Below, piece by piece: positions 33,995-42,971 of a stretch of 49,148 nt of DNA. Under the pieces are notes generated by a model, which did not search any database, had not been told where the DNA came from, and saw only the letters and a list, made by a program, of their open reading frames with translations. Source of the stretch: Polyangia bacterium. GTDB taxonomy: Bacteria; Myxococcota_A; Polyangia; Polyangiales; Polyangiaceae. The stretch is from positions 1 to 49,148 of the forward strand of contig JAUHZF010000021.1 in assembly GCA_030426145.1 (NCBI GenBank), in the 5' to 3' direction. Position numbers and translations under genes: made by a program. Each line of letters opens with the position of its first letter. Position 1 is the stretch's first letter.

Positions 33995-36058
33995 TCAGCC
34001 GACGTCGACGTCGGTCTCGGGGTAGCTCCAGGTCTGTACCGCGTGACGTTCACGCAGGAACAGGAAGAGGGTCAAGGGGCCGACACGACCGATGAACATG
34101 CAGACCATGATGATCAGCTTGCCCACGTCGTCGAGCTGACCGGTCGCGCCCACGCTGATCCCCACCGTGCCGAGGGCGCTGACCACCTCGAAGATGGTGT
34201 CGGGGAGGGCGATGTGGGGTTGGGTTACGCTCACGATGGCGATGCCGGCAAAGACCATGAGGAAGGCCACGGATACGATGGCCGCGGCTTTGTAGACGGT
34301 GCGGTGGTTGAAGCGGCGCCCAAAGGCGATGGCCTCGGTGCGGCCGCGGATGGCGCTGCTCACCGAGAGCATGAGGATGGCGATCGTGGTCGTCTTCACG
34401 CCGCCGGCGGTACCGCCGGGGCTACCCCCGATGAACATGAAGGCGGTCATGATCCAGACCGTGGCCGGCTGGAGCTGGGCGTAGTCCACCGAGTTGAAGC
34501 CCGCGGTGCGCAGGGTGACCGACTGGAAGTAGGCGGCGTGCACCCGATCGAAGGTGCCGAGATGCTTGAACGAGTGTGACCACTCGAGCGCGCCCACGAG
34601 CACGGCGGCAAGCGCGAGGAGGAAGACCGTCATCGAGAAGATGAGCTTGGTCTGGATCGAGACGCGGTTGCGCCGCAGTAGCGCGGGCAGCTCGCTGCAG
34701 GCGATCGGAGATAGGCCACCGATGATGATGAGGAGCGAGATCGTGTGGAGAACGAGGGGCGAGCTCGCGTAGGGGATGAGGCTGTCGGACTGGAGGGCGA
34801 AGCCGGCGTTGCAGAAGGCGCTGATCGAGGTGAAGAGCGCGCGCCACGCGGCCGTCGCCGCGGGATCGTCGTGCTGAACGGTGAAGAGCACGAAGAGGAT
34901 GAGGGCCCCCGCGAGCTCGACCCCGAAGGTGATGCCGAGCAGACGACCCAGAGACGAGAAGAGCTTGCCGCGGTCGCCGATGAGGTTGGCGATGGCGGCT
35001 TCGTGTCGGAGCGAGAGACGGCGCCCGAGCGCGGCGAAGGCGGCCGTGGAGAAGCTCATGATGCCCAACCCACCGACTTGGATCAGCAGCAGGAGCAGCG
35101 CCTGACCGGTAGGCGAGAAGTCCACCGGGGTGTCGAGCACGATGAGGCCGGTCACGCAGACGGCGCTCGTGGCGGTGAAGGCGGCGTCGATGAAGTCGAT
35201 GGGCGCGCTGGTGGCGCTGGCCACCGGGAGGCGGAGCAGGACCGCACCGACGACCGACAAGAGGATGAAGGTGGTGACGAGCAGGCGCGCTGGCTGCGAG
35301 GCGACGGCGTCGACGAGGGCGGGAAGGAAGGGCCGCGGCACGAACCGCGGGCGCATGAGCACGGCGCCGCCCATCGAGGTGAACGAGGCTGCCGCCATGG
35401 CATCGCTCCATCGGTTGCCGTCTCCGCTGAGCGCCAGGGCCACCCCAACGACGCTCGCGGCCGCGCAGAGGCGGATCCCGAGCACCGTCCACCGCGGCTG
35501 CAGCAGCGACTCGAAGGTCGCTTCGAGCACGATGGCCGCGCCGATGAAGAGGGCCACGCCCAGCACCGCGAAGCTCTCGGGGTCGGGCTGAACGCCGCGG
35601 AGCCAGAGCAGGGGCCAGCCGGCGAGGCTGGTGATGGCGGCTCCGCGAGCCCGCGCGATGCGGGCGCGAATCCTCGGAGCTTCGGGGTAGTCCTCGAAGT
35701 CGCGGGAGGGGAGCTCGGCCGCGGGGTAGAGGCCGTGCAGCAGCAGGATGAGCCCCGTCACCGAGGCGAGGGTCACCATCGGTCGGTCGAGCGCCGGGCC
35801 CGCGGCCTGGACGGCCCAACCGAGGGCTCCCACCGTGATGAGCCCGCGGCCGAGGGCGGCCTGCACCGAAGCGAGGAGCGCGCCAATGGTGAACAGCGCC
35901 CCCGAAGCCAGCAGCAGCCAGAGCGGCCATGCTTCGGAGACGCCGCGCTCCGTGACCATGGCGAGGCCTCCCTCGTCCGCGTAGAGCTGCGCTCCGAGGA
36001 GCACGAGCAGCGGACCTGTGGCGGCGAAAGAGCCGCTGGCGCGCAGGAGCGAATACAT
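33995..36058 (-). CDS. ktrB: TrkH/KtrB-family potassium channel with extra N-terminal membrane domain
   Basis: 687 residues. The C-terminal ~420 residues are a complete TrkH/KtrB channel with four pore loops: 'TSAVCVTGL', 'SAFCNAGF', 'TLRTAGFN' and 'ALGTVGIS', plus the gating-loop region 'FIGGSPGGTAGGVKTTT'. The first ~265 residues add six or more hydrophobic helices and a cytosolic loop ('SRDFEDYPEAPRIRARIARARG') not present in ordinary KtrB (about 450 residues); some TrkH homologues in other phyla carry comparable additions. It takes up potassium with KtrA. Its start overlaps the DUF202 stop (TGATG). Confidence 0.93.
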   Translation of the reverse strand: MYSLLRASGSFAATGPLLVLLGAQLYADEGGLAMVTERGVSEAWPLWLLLASGALFTIGALLASVQAALGRGLITVGALGWAVQAAGPALDRPMVTLASVTGLILLLHGLYPAAELPSRDFEDYPEAPRIRARIARARGAAITSLAGWPLLWLRGVQPDPESFAVLGVALFIGAAIVLEATFESLLQPRWTVLGIRLCAAASVVGVALALSGDGNRWSDAMAAASFTSMGGAVLMRPRFVPRPFLPALVDAVASQPARLLVTTFILLSVVGAVLLRLPVASATSAPIDFIDAAFTATSAVCVTGLIVLDTPVDFSPTGQALLLLLIQVGGLGIMSFSTAAFAALGRRLSLRHEAAIANLIGDRGKLFSSLGRLLGITFGVELAGALILFVLFTVQHDDPAATAAWRALFTSISAFCNAGFALQSDSLIPYASSPLVLHTISLLIIIGGLSPIACSELPALLRRNRVSIQTKLIFSMTVFLLALAAVLVGALEWSHSFKHLGTFDRVHAAYFQSVTLRTAGFNSVDYAQLQPATVWIMTAFMFIGGSPGGTAGGVKTTTIAILMLSVSSAIRGRTEAIAFGRRFNHRTVYKAAAIVSVAFLMVFAGIAIVSVTQPHIALPDTIFEVVSALGTVGISVGATGQLDDVGKLIIMVCMFIGRVGPLTLFLFLRERHAVQTWSYPETDVDVG

Positions 36059-36390
36059 CAGATGATCATGAAGAGGCCGGCGGTGACCGCGAGCGCGACG
36101 AGCAGCACCACGAGCGCGAGCGGGCCGCGTTGAGCGGTAGCGAAGCGTCCCTCAGACAGGAGCTTGGCGATGCGGCGGTAGCGCACCAGACCGTAGATGA
36201 GCATGCCGATGCCGGCGGCGGTGAAGACGAGGCCGATGACGAGGGCGGAGACCCCTTGCTCTTGGATGAGCTTCTCGAGCACCACGCCGATGCCCACGAA
36301 GCCTAGCCCAGTGCGTACCCACGCGAGGAAGGTGCGCTCGTTGGCGAGCTGGTCGCGGGCGGTGCTGCCCTCGTTGGGGATCGGTTCCAT
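36058..36390 (-). CDS. DUF202 (YidH-like) membrane protein
   Basis: 110 residues with the DUF202 signature 'RDQLANERTFLAWVRTGLGFVGIGVVLEKL' and three membrane helices (about 28-45, 50-70, 88-108). The family's function is unknown. Its stop is fused to the KtrB start (TGATG), so the two proteins are made in close proportion, suggesting a role with the transporter. 2 bp downstream of its start is the upstream boundary of the aldehyde dehydrogenase stop. Confidence 0.9.
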   Translation of the reverse strand: MEPIPNEGSTARDQLANERTFLAWVRTGLGFVGIGVVLEKLIQEQGVSALVIGLVFTAAGIGMLIYGLVRYRRIAKLLSEGRFATAQRGPLALVVLLVALAVTAGLFMII

Positions 36391-36392
36391 GG

Positions 36393-37757
36393 TCAGCGGG
36401 CGACGTAGACGGTCTTGGCGTTACAGAAGGCGCGGATGCCTTCTGCCGATAGCTCTCGTCCGAAGCCCGAGGCCTTGATGCCACCGAAGGGGAGGCGGGG
36501 GTCGGAACGAACCATGTCGTTGGCGAAACAGCACCCCGCCTCGAGCTCCTCGCGGGCGATGCGTTCGGCCTCGTCGAGGTTGCGCGTGAACACGGCTGCG
36601 CCGAGGCCGTAGGGAGTGTCGGCCGCGATGCGCAACGCGTCGTCGGTGTCCTTGGCGCGAAGGACGGCAGCGACGGGGCCGAAGAGCTCTTCTTCGTAGG
36701 CGGGCATGCCGGGGGCGACGTCGCTCAAAACGGTGGGGGGATACCATGCCCCGGGCTGGTCCGGTGGCTCGCCGCCACAGACGCGTCGGGCCCCCGCCGC
36801 CACGCTGGCCGTCACTTGTCGGTGGAGCTCGTCACGGAGGTCATGGCGCGCCATGGGCCCGAGGGTGGTGGCCGCGTCGTGGGGGTCACCCATGACCGCT
36901 TCCTTCATGCACCGGGTCACCTCAGCGAGGAACGCGTCGTGGACTTCGTCGACCGCGATGAGGCGCTTGGCCGCGACACAGGTCTGGCCACTGTTGACCA
37001 TGCGGGCGCGGACGGCGATCTCCGCGGCGCGGGTCACGTCGGCGTCGGCGAGCACGACGTAGGGGTCGGAGCCCCCGAGCTCGAGGACACAAGGTTTGAG
37101 CGCCCGCCCGGCGAGGGAGGCGACGGCGCGACCGGCACGGGTAGAGCCGGTCAGCGTCACCGCGGCGATCGCGTCGTCGTCGATGAGCGCCTCCACGTCG
37201 GGCACGTCGACCATCACGTCCGCGGCCAAACCTTCGGGCAGTCCGGCGTCGGCCAGCGCGCCGAGGATGGCCGCGGCGCAGCCAGGTACGTTGGGGGCAT
37301 GCTTGAGGACGAACCCGTTCCCGGCCATGAGCGCCGGGGCGCCGAACCGCACCACCTGCCACAGAGGGAAGTTCCACGGCATGATGGCAAGGATGATCCC
37401 GAGGGGCTGGTAGGCCACGTAGCTTCGTTCGGCGTCGCTCTCGATGACCCGCGGCGCGAGGTAGCCCTCGGCTTCATCGGCGTAGAACTCGAAGCAGAGC
37501 GCACACTTGTCGACCTCGGAACGTCCTGCGGAGATGGGCTTTCCCATCTCGTCGGCCATGGTCCCGGCGATGGGATCGCGGCGCTCGCGGAGGAGGGCGG
37601 CGGTGCGCCTCATGAGCTCGGCCCGCTCCGCGAAGGACGTGCGGCGGTAGCTACGCTGCACCTCCGCCGCCCGACGAGCCCGCGCGAGCGCGTCATGGCG
37701 TGCCACGAAGGTCGGGGCGGGGAGGGGGCGGCCGTCGATGGGGTGAAACCTCGACAT
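36393..37757 (-). CDS. NAD-dependent succinate-semialdehyde dehydrogenase-type aldehyde dehydrogenase
   Basis: 454 residues from ATG 37757. All aldehyde dehydrogenase landmarks are present: 'ILAIMPWNFPLWQVVRFGAPALMAGN', 'VTLTGSTRAG', the general-base Glu in 'LELGGSDPY' and the catalytic Cys in 'NSGQTCVAAKR', ending with 'PFGGIKASGFGRELS'. The short N terminus and the 'LKHAPNVPGCA' block fit the Sad/GabD2-like succinate-semialdehyde dehydrogenase group; the substrate is inferred from this likeness. It precedes the DUF202/Ktr genes on the same strand with a 2-bp gap. Confidence 0.93.
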   Translation of the reverse strand: MSRFHPIDGRPLPAPTFVARHDALARARRAAEVQRSYRRTSFAERAELMRRTAALLRERRDPIAGTMADEMGKPISAGRSEVDKCALCFEFYADEAEGYLAPRVIESDAERSYVAYQPLGIILAIMPWNFPLWQVVRFGAPALMAGNGFVLKHAPNVPGCAAAILGALADAGLPEGLAADVMVDVPDVEALIDDDAIAAVTLTGSTRAGRAVASLAGRALKPCVLELGGSDPYVVLADADVTRAAEIAVRARMVNSGQTCVAAKRLIAVDEVHDAFLAEVTRCMKEAVMGDPHDAATTLGPMARHDLRDELHRQVTASVAAGARRVCGGEPPDQPGAWYPPTVLSDVAPGMPAYEEELFGPVAAVLRAKDTDDALRIAADTPYGLGAAVFTRNLDEAERIAREELEAGCCFANDMVRSDPRLPFGGIKASGFGRELSAEGIRAFCNAKTVYVAR

Positions 37758-37841
37758 GGCTCCTACATAGCCGGGGCAAGGGGAGACGTCGTGTACCGTT
37801 CGCGTCTTCGTCGTCTTGGCAAGCAGGGGTTGGGGGCGCAA

Positions 37842-37862
37842 GGAACCCCGAACCTCGAACCG
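37842..37862. repeat. Short heptanucleotide remnant (array C)
   Basis: Three consecutive 7-bp units (GGAACCC, CGAACCT, CGAACC) of the same family as arrays A and B, in the gap between the aldehyde dehydrogenase start (37757) and the beta-helix gene stop (37888). Probably a decayed or nascent array. Confidence 0.7.
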
Positions 37863-37887
37863 CGTTCGTGCCGGCTGGAAGCGGGGA

Positions 37888-39372
37888 TCAGGGCATGCAC
37901 TCGTCGGCGCCGATGTCTGACGCGCCATCCCGCGTCTCGCCGTCGATGTCGCCTGTGACGGACGGGAAGGCCGAACCCGCGTCGACGACCGACGTGAGGT
38001 CGCACGAACCGAGGTGAAGGTTGCCGCCGTCGGCGTCGACGAACCACGAGGGGTCGGCATCGGTGACGTTGCTCTGCGTGTCGGCGTTTGCGCCATCGCG
38101 GGCGCGCACGTTTTGATTGGTGAGGTTGTTCACCACCGACAGGTTGCTCGTCGAGCCGTAGCGGTACTCGATGGCGTCGGGGTAGGCGTTCGGGTTCGTG
38201 TAGATCACGGTGTTGTGGGCGACCTGCGTGTCGTGTGCGCGCATCACCGAGATCCCCACGTCGTGCTCCGGGGTGTTCTCGAAGCGGCTCGAGACGGTGT
38301 TGTTCACGATCACCGAGTCGTAGGTTTCGGCGTTGAAGCCGAGCCCGATCCCGCGGGCGCAGTCGACGATGGTGTTCCGTTCGATGATGTGGCCGCCCCC
38401 GGACTCGGCGTCCCACATGTGGATGGCGTGCTCGGAGAGGCCACCGGTGTAGGTCATGCCGTTCCGGGCGTCGGGCGCGCGCCCGTGCACGGGCCGCTGA
38501 GGGCCATCACCGTTGCAGTAGATGCCCTGGAAGTAGCTGTCGTGCACGTGCCAGCGGCGGGCATCGTGGGTGTCGATGCCGCCCGTGTAGCAACGCGTGT
38601 TGCCGTTCTGTGACCCGTAGCCCCAGACGTTGTCTCGTCCGTCCGCGCTCATCACGAATTGGCTGCAGCTCACGGTCACGTCGTCGACGAAGCCGCTGCC
38701 CGGGCTCGCCTTCATGAACTGCTGCCCTCCGTCCTCGAGGATCACGTCGTGGATGAGCGCGTCGTCGCCGTTCTCCCAGAGGTGGATGAGGTGGAACACC
38801 GAGCGGCGCACCGTGAAGTTGGCCAGCACCACTCCGGGGGCGTCGACGGTGATGGTGGCGGTCTGGCCTCCGTGCAGTCGGTAGGCGGTGTCGATGATGA
38901 CGGCGCTGGCGTTGCCCGACGCACTTCGAAGGGTGACGTTGGGCGTCGTGATGTAGATGCCGGAGTAGCCGTTGCCCGCCTCGGGGAGGGTGTAGGTCCC
39001 GTCTTCGAGCAGGACCGTGTCGCCGTCTTGCACGCCCTGCAGCACGCTGCGGAGCGTGGTCGTGTTGCCGTCGACGGTGACCTCGCCGTCGCCAGCTGGC
39101 GAGACCGTGATCGTGTTTCCCGTGGCGGCCACGATGGCGTCGGTCGTGTCCTGACAGGCGCTCGGTTGCGGCGGGGGCATCATCCCCCCACCACCGCCGT
39201 TGCCCCCTTGGCCGGTGCTGGTGCTGCTGCCACCGCTTCCGGTTCCGGTGCTCGCGCTCCCCCCCTGGCCCGTGCTCGTCGTGTCGTCGGTCCCGTCGCC
39301 GCCACACCCGGCAGAGGCGAGGCCAAAGAAGAGACCGGACGCGGCACAAACAGCGAGAACACGGCGAAGCAT
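37888..39372 (-). CDS. Secreted right-handed parallel beta-helix lipoprotein
   Basis: 494 residues from ATG 39372. The signal peptide ends in the lipobox ASAGC, then a Thr/Ser/Gly-rich linker (about 28-70). The rest shows repeated short strands typical of pectate-lyase-like beta-helices: 'NGYSGIYITTPNVTLRSASGNASAVIID', 'GVVLANFTVRRSVFHLIHLW', 'GHIIERNTIVDCARGIGLG', 'TQVAHNTVIYTNPNAYPDAIEYR' and 'NLSVVNNLTNQNVR'. Such folds bind or cleave polysaccharides outside the cell; no catalytic set is certain. Lone gene, divergent from the 39491 gene. Confidence 0.88.
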   Translation of the reverse strand: MLRRVLAVCAASGLFFGLASAGCGGDGTDDTTSTGQGGSASTGTGSGGSSTSTGQGGNGGGGGMMPPPQPSACQDTTDAIVAATGNTITVSPAGDGEVTVDGNTTTLRSVLQGVQDGDTVLLEDGTYTLPEAGNGYSGIYITTPNVTLRSASGNASAVIIDTAYRLHGGQTATITVDAPGVVLANFTVRRSVFHLIHLWENGDDALIHDVILEDGGQQFMKASPGSGFVDDVTVSCSQFVMSADGRDNVWGYGSQNGNTRCYTGGIDTHDARRWHVHDSYFQGIYCNGDGPQRPVHGRAPDARNGMTYTGGLSEHAIHMWDAESGGGHIIERNTIVDCARGIGLGFNAETYDSVIVNNTVSSRFENTPEHDVGISVMRAHDTQVAHNTVIYTNPNAYPDAIEYRYGSTSNLSVVNNLTNQNVRARDGANADTQSNVTDADPSWFVDADGGNLHLGSCDLTSVVDAGSAFPSVTGDIDGETRDGASDIGADECMP

Positions 39373-39446
39373 GGGGCGATGGTAGCGCGATGGGCGCCGG
39401 ACGGGGGCGCTACGTCGTGCCTCTAGTGCAGCGGGTGAAGTTCGAC

Positions 39447-39460
39447 GCGCCGTACGGCGC
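39447..39460. promoter_or_regulatory. 14-bp perfect palindrome in a divergent promoter region
   Basis: GCGCCGTACGGCGC reads the same on both strands. It lies 75 bp upstream of the beta-helix gene and 31 bp upstream of the hypothetical membrane-protein gene, a suitable operator position. GC-rich palindromes arise by chance at appreciable rate in this genome. Confidence 0.3.
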
Positions 39461-39490
39461 CGCGGGCCAGTCACGCTATAAGCGCAGGCC

Positions 39491-40642
39491 ATGGCGCAGG
39501 ACCGTCCCTTTCTCGAGCGCGCAGGCATCGGCTACCTGCGGCGCCGGACCGAGCGCTTGGGTGAGGTCGAGCTCGACGAAGAGGTTCACGTGCTCGACGA
39601 AGGGGAGCAGCGTGAGCTCCGCGCCATCGAGCGCGCCATGGTGGGTCGCGCGGCCTTGGTGGGGGCGCTCTCGGGGCTCGCGGCGGCGCTCGCCGACGTC
39701 TATGCCCAGCCGCTGATCACCGAGGGGGGCTCATTCTGGGACAACCGCGCCTACTGGGGCATCGTCGGCGGCGTCTCGGGCCTGGTGACGGCCATCGAGA
39801 TCCTGTTGCTCTACTGGGATGCCCTACGCTCGGTGCACCTGTTGGCCCGTGCCGCGGGCGTGCCGCTCTTCGGTGGTGATCCCTACGACGACCGGTCGCC
39901 CCTCGCCGCTGCGCTCACCCGAGCAGCACTCGAGCTCCCGAACCCGCCCGAGACCAACTACGGGGTGGACCCCTACCGCGAGGTGAGCAAGTGGCGCTTG
40001 GTGGTGGCCTCGCTGCTCTACAAGGCGAAGATCAGCCTCACCAACCTCATCGCCAAACAGGTCGTGCGCCGACTCATGGGGCGCTCGGCGTTCAAGGTCT
40101 ACCTCGAGCTCGTGGCCGTGCCGGTCTACGGGTTCTGGAACGGGCTGGTCGCCTTTCGCATCGCCCGCGAGGCACGCCTTCGGGCCATTGGGCCCAGCGC
40201 CGCTCGCGTCTACGCGGACGCGATCTTCGGGACCCACGACATCGCCGAGGACGAGCGGCATGCAGCGTGGGGCGCGGTGGCGGGGGCGGTGATGCGAACC
40301 TACGACGTACACCCCAATCTGCAAGCCATGCTCGACGAGTTGGCCCGCCGTTTCGGTGACGCGCCCGATGGCGAGATCGAAAACACGGCCACGTTTCTGG
40401 AACGACTGAAGGCGCTTTCCGACCCGGCCCGCGATCGCATCCTCGCGTGGCTCGCGGTGGCGGCGGTGCTCGACGGACGAATCACCCGTGCCGAGCGCCG
40501 ACTGCTCGACGAAGCGCACGCGGCTGCGGACCGCCCTCACATCGCCGCTGCGACGCGTCGTTTGAGGCGTTGCTTCATCCGGGGCGAGCCCTTCTCGTAC
40601 GGAGGGGGCTCCGACGTCGTGGCCGCCCTGGCCGGGCGTTGA
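39491..40642 (+). CDS. Hypothetical membrane protein with TerB-like C terminus
   Basis: 383 residues. Two N-terminal membrane segments ('ALVGALSGLAAALADVYA', 'GIVGGVSGLVTAIEILLLYW') are followed by an amphipathic, basic region around 'RLVVASLLYKAKISLTNLIAKQVVRRLMG' and another hydrophobic stretch ('VYLELVAVPVYGFWNGLVAF'). The last ~90 residues ('RDRILAWLAVAAVLDGRITRAERRLLDEA') resemble the four-helix TerB/TerB-like fold with its acidic D-G-x-I-x-x-x-E motif. The function is unknown; coding is supported by length and codon bias. Confidence 0.75.
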   Translation: MAQDRPFLERAGIGYLRRRTERLGEVELDEEVHVLDEGEQRELRAIERAMVGRAALVGALSGLAAALADVYAQPLITEGGSFWDNRAYWGIVGGVSGLVTAIEILLLYWDALRSVHLLARAAGVPLFGGDPYDDRSPLAAALTRAALELPNPPETNYGVDPYREVSKWRLVVASLLYKAKISLTNLIAKQVVRRLMGRSAFKVYLELVAVPVYGFWNGLVAFRIAREARLRAIGPSAARVYADAIFGTHDIAEDERHAAWGAVAGAVMRTYDVHPNLQAMLDELARRFGDAPDGEIENTATFLERLKALSDPARDRILAWLAVAAVLDGRITRAERRLLDEAHAAADRPHIAAATRRLRRCFIRGEPFSYGGGSDVVAALAGR

Positions 40643-40648
40643 GCCGAT

Positions 40649-41299
40649 TCAGAAGATGAGGCCCCCGCCGACCAGGAAGCTGTAGGTGAGGAAGAAGGTC
40701 TCGTCGAACACGTTGCCGAGGTAGTTGTCGAACTGCAGCGGCCTCACGAGCACGAGCCCGATGTCGTCGAGCACGAGGCGACCTTCGGCGCCGAACCCGA
40801 GGTTGAAGGCGTGGCCGGGGCATTGGTTGCCACCACAAAGGGCACCGGCGTAGCCCGCCTTGGCGAAGGGCGCGATGGTGAGGCCGAGGCCGTCGACGGG
40901 TTGGATGTCCCACCAGAACTTGAAGGCGGGATTGATGACGTAGAAGCTGTTCGAGAAGGTCTGCTCGATGGTGGCGCCGATGGCTGGGCCCTCCATCGCG
41001 CCGTCGAAGTGGTAGCCGAAGTCGAGGGCGAGCTTGCCGCGGGAGCCGTTCTTGGCGTCGAACTTCTTGTTGATGCCAAAGAACGTAGGGCCGATGGCGC
41101 CCACGAAGAACATGGGCTTGGTGCCAGGTCGCAAGATCTCGGGGTAGTCGCCGCTGACGCCACCGTCGTCGTCGTCGTCGCCTCCGCCTCGCGGGGGAGG
41201 GTCGTCGTCGTCGTCGAGGTCGACGGGTTCATAGCCTTGGGCGAAGGCCTGGGCGGGGAACGAGAGGAGCGAAAGAGCGAAGAGAAGGGGTCGGATCAT
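40649..41299 (-). CDS. Outer-membrane beta-barrel-like protein
   Basis: 216 residues from ATG 41299. A Sec signal peptide (cleavage after AQAFA) is followed by an Asp-rich segment (DDDDDPPPRGGGDDDDD) encoded by GTC/GAC triplet runs, then alternating aromatic/Gly strands: 'FFVGAIGPTFFGINKKF', 'RGKLALDFGYHFD', 'LTIAPFAKAGYAGALCGGNQCPGHAFNLGFGAEGRL', ending in GGGLIF with a terminal Phe, the usual outer-membrane insertion signal. The acidic stretch may bind calcium. The function is unknown. It converges with the 39491 gene and is 7 bp downstream of the membrane hydrolase gene. Confidence 0.75.
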   Translation of the reverse strand: MIRPLLFALSLLSFPAQAFAQGYEPVDLDDDDDPPPRGGGDDDDDGGVSGDYPEILRPGTKPMFFVGAIGPTFFGINKKFDAKNGSRGKLALDFGYHFDGAMEGPAIGATIEQTFSNSFYVINPAFKFWWDIQPVDGLGLTIAPFAKAGYAGALCGGNQCPGHAFNLGFGAEGRLVLDDIGLVLVRPLQFDNYLGNVFDETFFLTYSFLVGGGLIF

Positions 41300-41306
41300 G
41301 GTGAGG

Positions 41307-42821
41307 TCAGCGCCAACGACGAACGAGGAGGGGGAGCGCGGTCTCCGACATCTGAGCCAGATGCGCGATGTGGTTCTCGGGTGAGCGACCGGCATAGCCC
41401 ATCAGCGCGAACTGGCCAGCGCGACAGGTGGTGGTGGGCTCGAGCCAGGTTCGGTTGCCGCCCGGGAAGGCTGAGGTGGCCGACGCGAAGTCGGGGGTGG
41501 CGACCGGTTCGCCGCCAGGGCTTCGGTCGAGGTGAAGCTCGTTCAGGATGAGATCGGTGGTCTCGGTGGTGGAAGGGTACTCATCGGTGGTGATGGCCGA
41601 GTGGGTGACGACCATGAGCCGCTTCCCGTCGATCGCCTTGCGGGCGAAGGCCACGTAGGGCGCCACACTCTCGGGCTGGATGTCGCGAGCGCCCCCCACG
41701 AAGCTGCCGTGGGGGGTGTCGAGCAGGAGCAGGGCGTCGACCTTCTGGCTGCGCTCCGGGTCCTCGAGCAGGGTGAAGACGGCGCCGTAGCCGGCGCTCC
41801 ACGCCGAGACGCCGACACGGCGTACACGGGCCTTCTCGAGGCCATTGTCGGCCATGCGCTTCTCGATCTTGTCGACGAGGCCATCGAAGGCGTCGCGGTA
41901 GGCCATGCGCGCTTTGTAGGGACCACCGCCGAGCCCGAGGTTCACGGTGAGGACGACGGCGTTGAGCTTGGCCGCCTCGACGCTGTCTTGCACGAGGGGC
42001 GGGACACCGTGAAAGTGGATGAGCAGGTCGAAGGCGCCGTCGGACGACGAGAAGCTCGAGGGCACGTAGAGCAGGCCCGGGGCCAGACGCTCGGCGAGCC
42101 CGCCCTTCTTCAGGTCACGATCGGCCATTCGGCTTGCGAGGCGGGGTCGCTCGACGACCGACTCCTTGTCGTCGGGGGCATCGATGCGCGGCGGCAGGAG
42201 CCGCTCGGAGACGACCGTGGCCGCCTCGACGGTTCCCCAGGTCGCGCCGAGGCTCACCACGAGCACGACCGAGGCCACGGCGGCGACGTACCAGTGCACG
42301 CCACCGGGCAGCTCACGTCGGCCCGAGGCGCCCAGGGCGCGGGTGAGTTGCTTGAGGAGGGTGCCGGCGAAGGTGCTCAGCAACATGCCGAGCGGTACGA
42401 GCACCAAGAGGACTTCGGCCCAACCCGGCAGCGAGAGCAGCACCACGCAGGCGACGGCGAGGGCGAGGAGGGTGGAGCCGCCGCCGATCATCCACAGACG
42501 ACGGGTCCCGCTGGTCGCGAGGTCGTCGGCGACCACGCTCAGCTCGATGAGGGTGGTCGACTTGCGCCCCTCGGTGATGGATGTCCGCATGATCTCCGTC
42601 GTCGAGCGACGGGAGGAGGCGGGCGGCGAGGGCACGACCGAGGGTGAGACGGAGCTGGGCTCATCGTGCTCGCCGGGGTCGATGATCTCGGTCCCCTTGC
42701 GGGTCACACGAGGGCTCTTCGGCTTCGAGCCTTCGGCCCGGCGGAGGTCGTCGTCGTCGTCCGGGTCGGGTTTGGGCTCGTTGGGGCTGCCGAGAAGGAG
42801 CGTCTTCTTGTCTCGGGACAT
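41307..42821 (-). CDS. Membrane protein with alpha/beta-hydrolase-like extracytoplasmic domain
   Basis: 504 residues from ATG 42821. A long charged cytosolic N terminus (about 1-105, with DDDDD) precedes three predicted helices: about 110-130, 135-160 and 185-205. The C-terminal ~290 residues read like an alpha/beta hydrolase: 'DLLIHFHGVPPLVQ' (oxyanion-type HG), 'VGVSAWSAGYGAVFTLL' (nucleophile elbow S-x-W-S-A-G) and 'KRLMVVTHSAITTDEY'. The substrate is unknown. It is divergent from the FHA/sigma54 activator, which might control it, and 7 bp from the outer-membrane protein gene. Confidence 0.75.
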   Translation of the reverse strand: MSRDKKTLLLGSPNEPKPDPDDDDDLRRAEGSKPKSPRVTRKGTEIIDPGEHDEPSSVSPSVVPSPPASSRRSTTEIMRTSITEGRKSTTLIELSVVADDLATSGTRRLWMIGGGSTLLALAVACVVLLSLPGWAEVLLVLVPLGMLLSTFAGTLLKQLTRALGASGRRELPGGVHWYVAAVASVVLVVSLGATWGTVEAATVVSERLLPPRIDAPDDKESVVERPRLASRMADRDLKKGGLAERLAPGLLYVPSSFSSSDGAFDLLIHFHGVPPLVQDSVEAAKLNAVVLTVNLGLGGGPYKARMAYRDAFDGLVDKIEKRMADNGLEKARVRRVGVSAWSAGYGAVFTLLEDPERSQKVDALLLLDTPHGSFVGGARDIQPESVAPYVAFARKAIDGKRLMVVTHSAITTDEYPSTTETTDLILNELHLDRSPGGEPVATPDFASATSAFPGGNRTWLEPTTTCRAGQFALMGYAGRSPENHIAHLAQMSETALPLLVRRWR

Positions 42822-42922
42822 CTGCCTACGCGACACCTGCAAGGACCGCTCCAGCCCAGGTTGGGGCCGCCTAGGTCGGAATGGCGGCCGTCTGGCCGTC
42901 GGCATGAGGGCAGAAAGCCTCA

Positions 42923-42944
42923 GGTGATGCCTGCATGCATCACC
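42923..42944. promoter_or_regulatory. 8-bp inverted repeat upstream of the FHA/sigma54 activator gene
   Basis: GGTGATGC (42923-42930), a 6-bp spacer and its complement GCATCACC (42937-42944). It overlaps an alternative ATG (42927) of the activator frame and lies 28 bp upstream of the preferred GTG 42972, so it may be an operator and argues for the later start. Confidence 0.4.
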
Positions 42945-42971
42945 CGGCATTTGTGCGCCGAAGGGACTAAG

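Noticed and set aside
41155..41225. GTC-triplet runs as a contingency (phase-variable) locus
   Set aside because: Triplet changes keep the reading frame; the runs simply encode Asp-rich stretches, also seen near 42745 and 46065.
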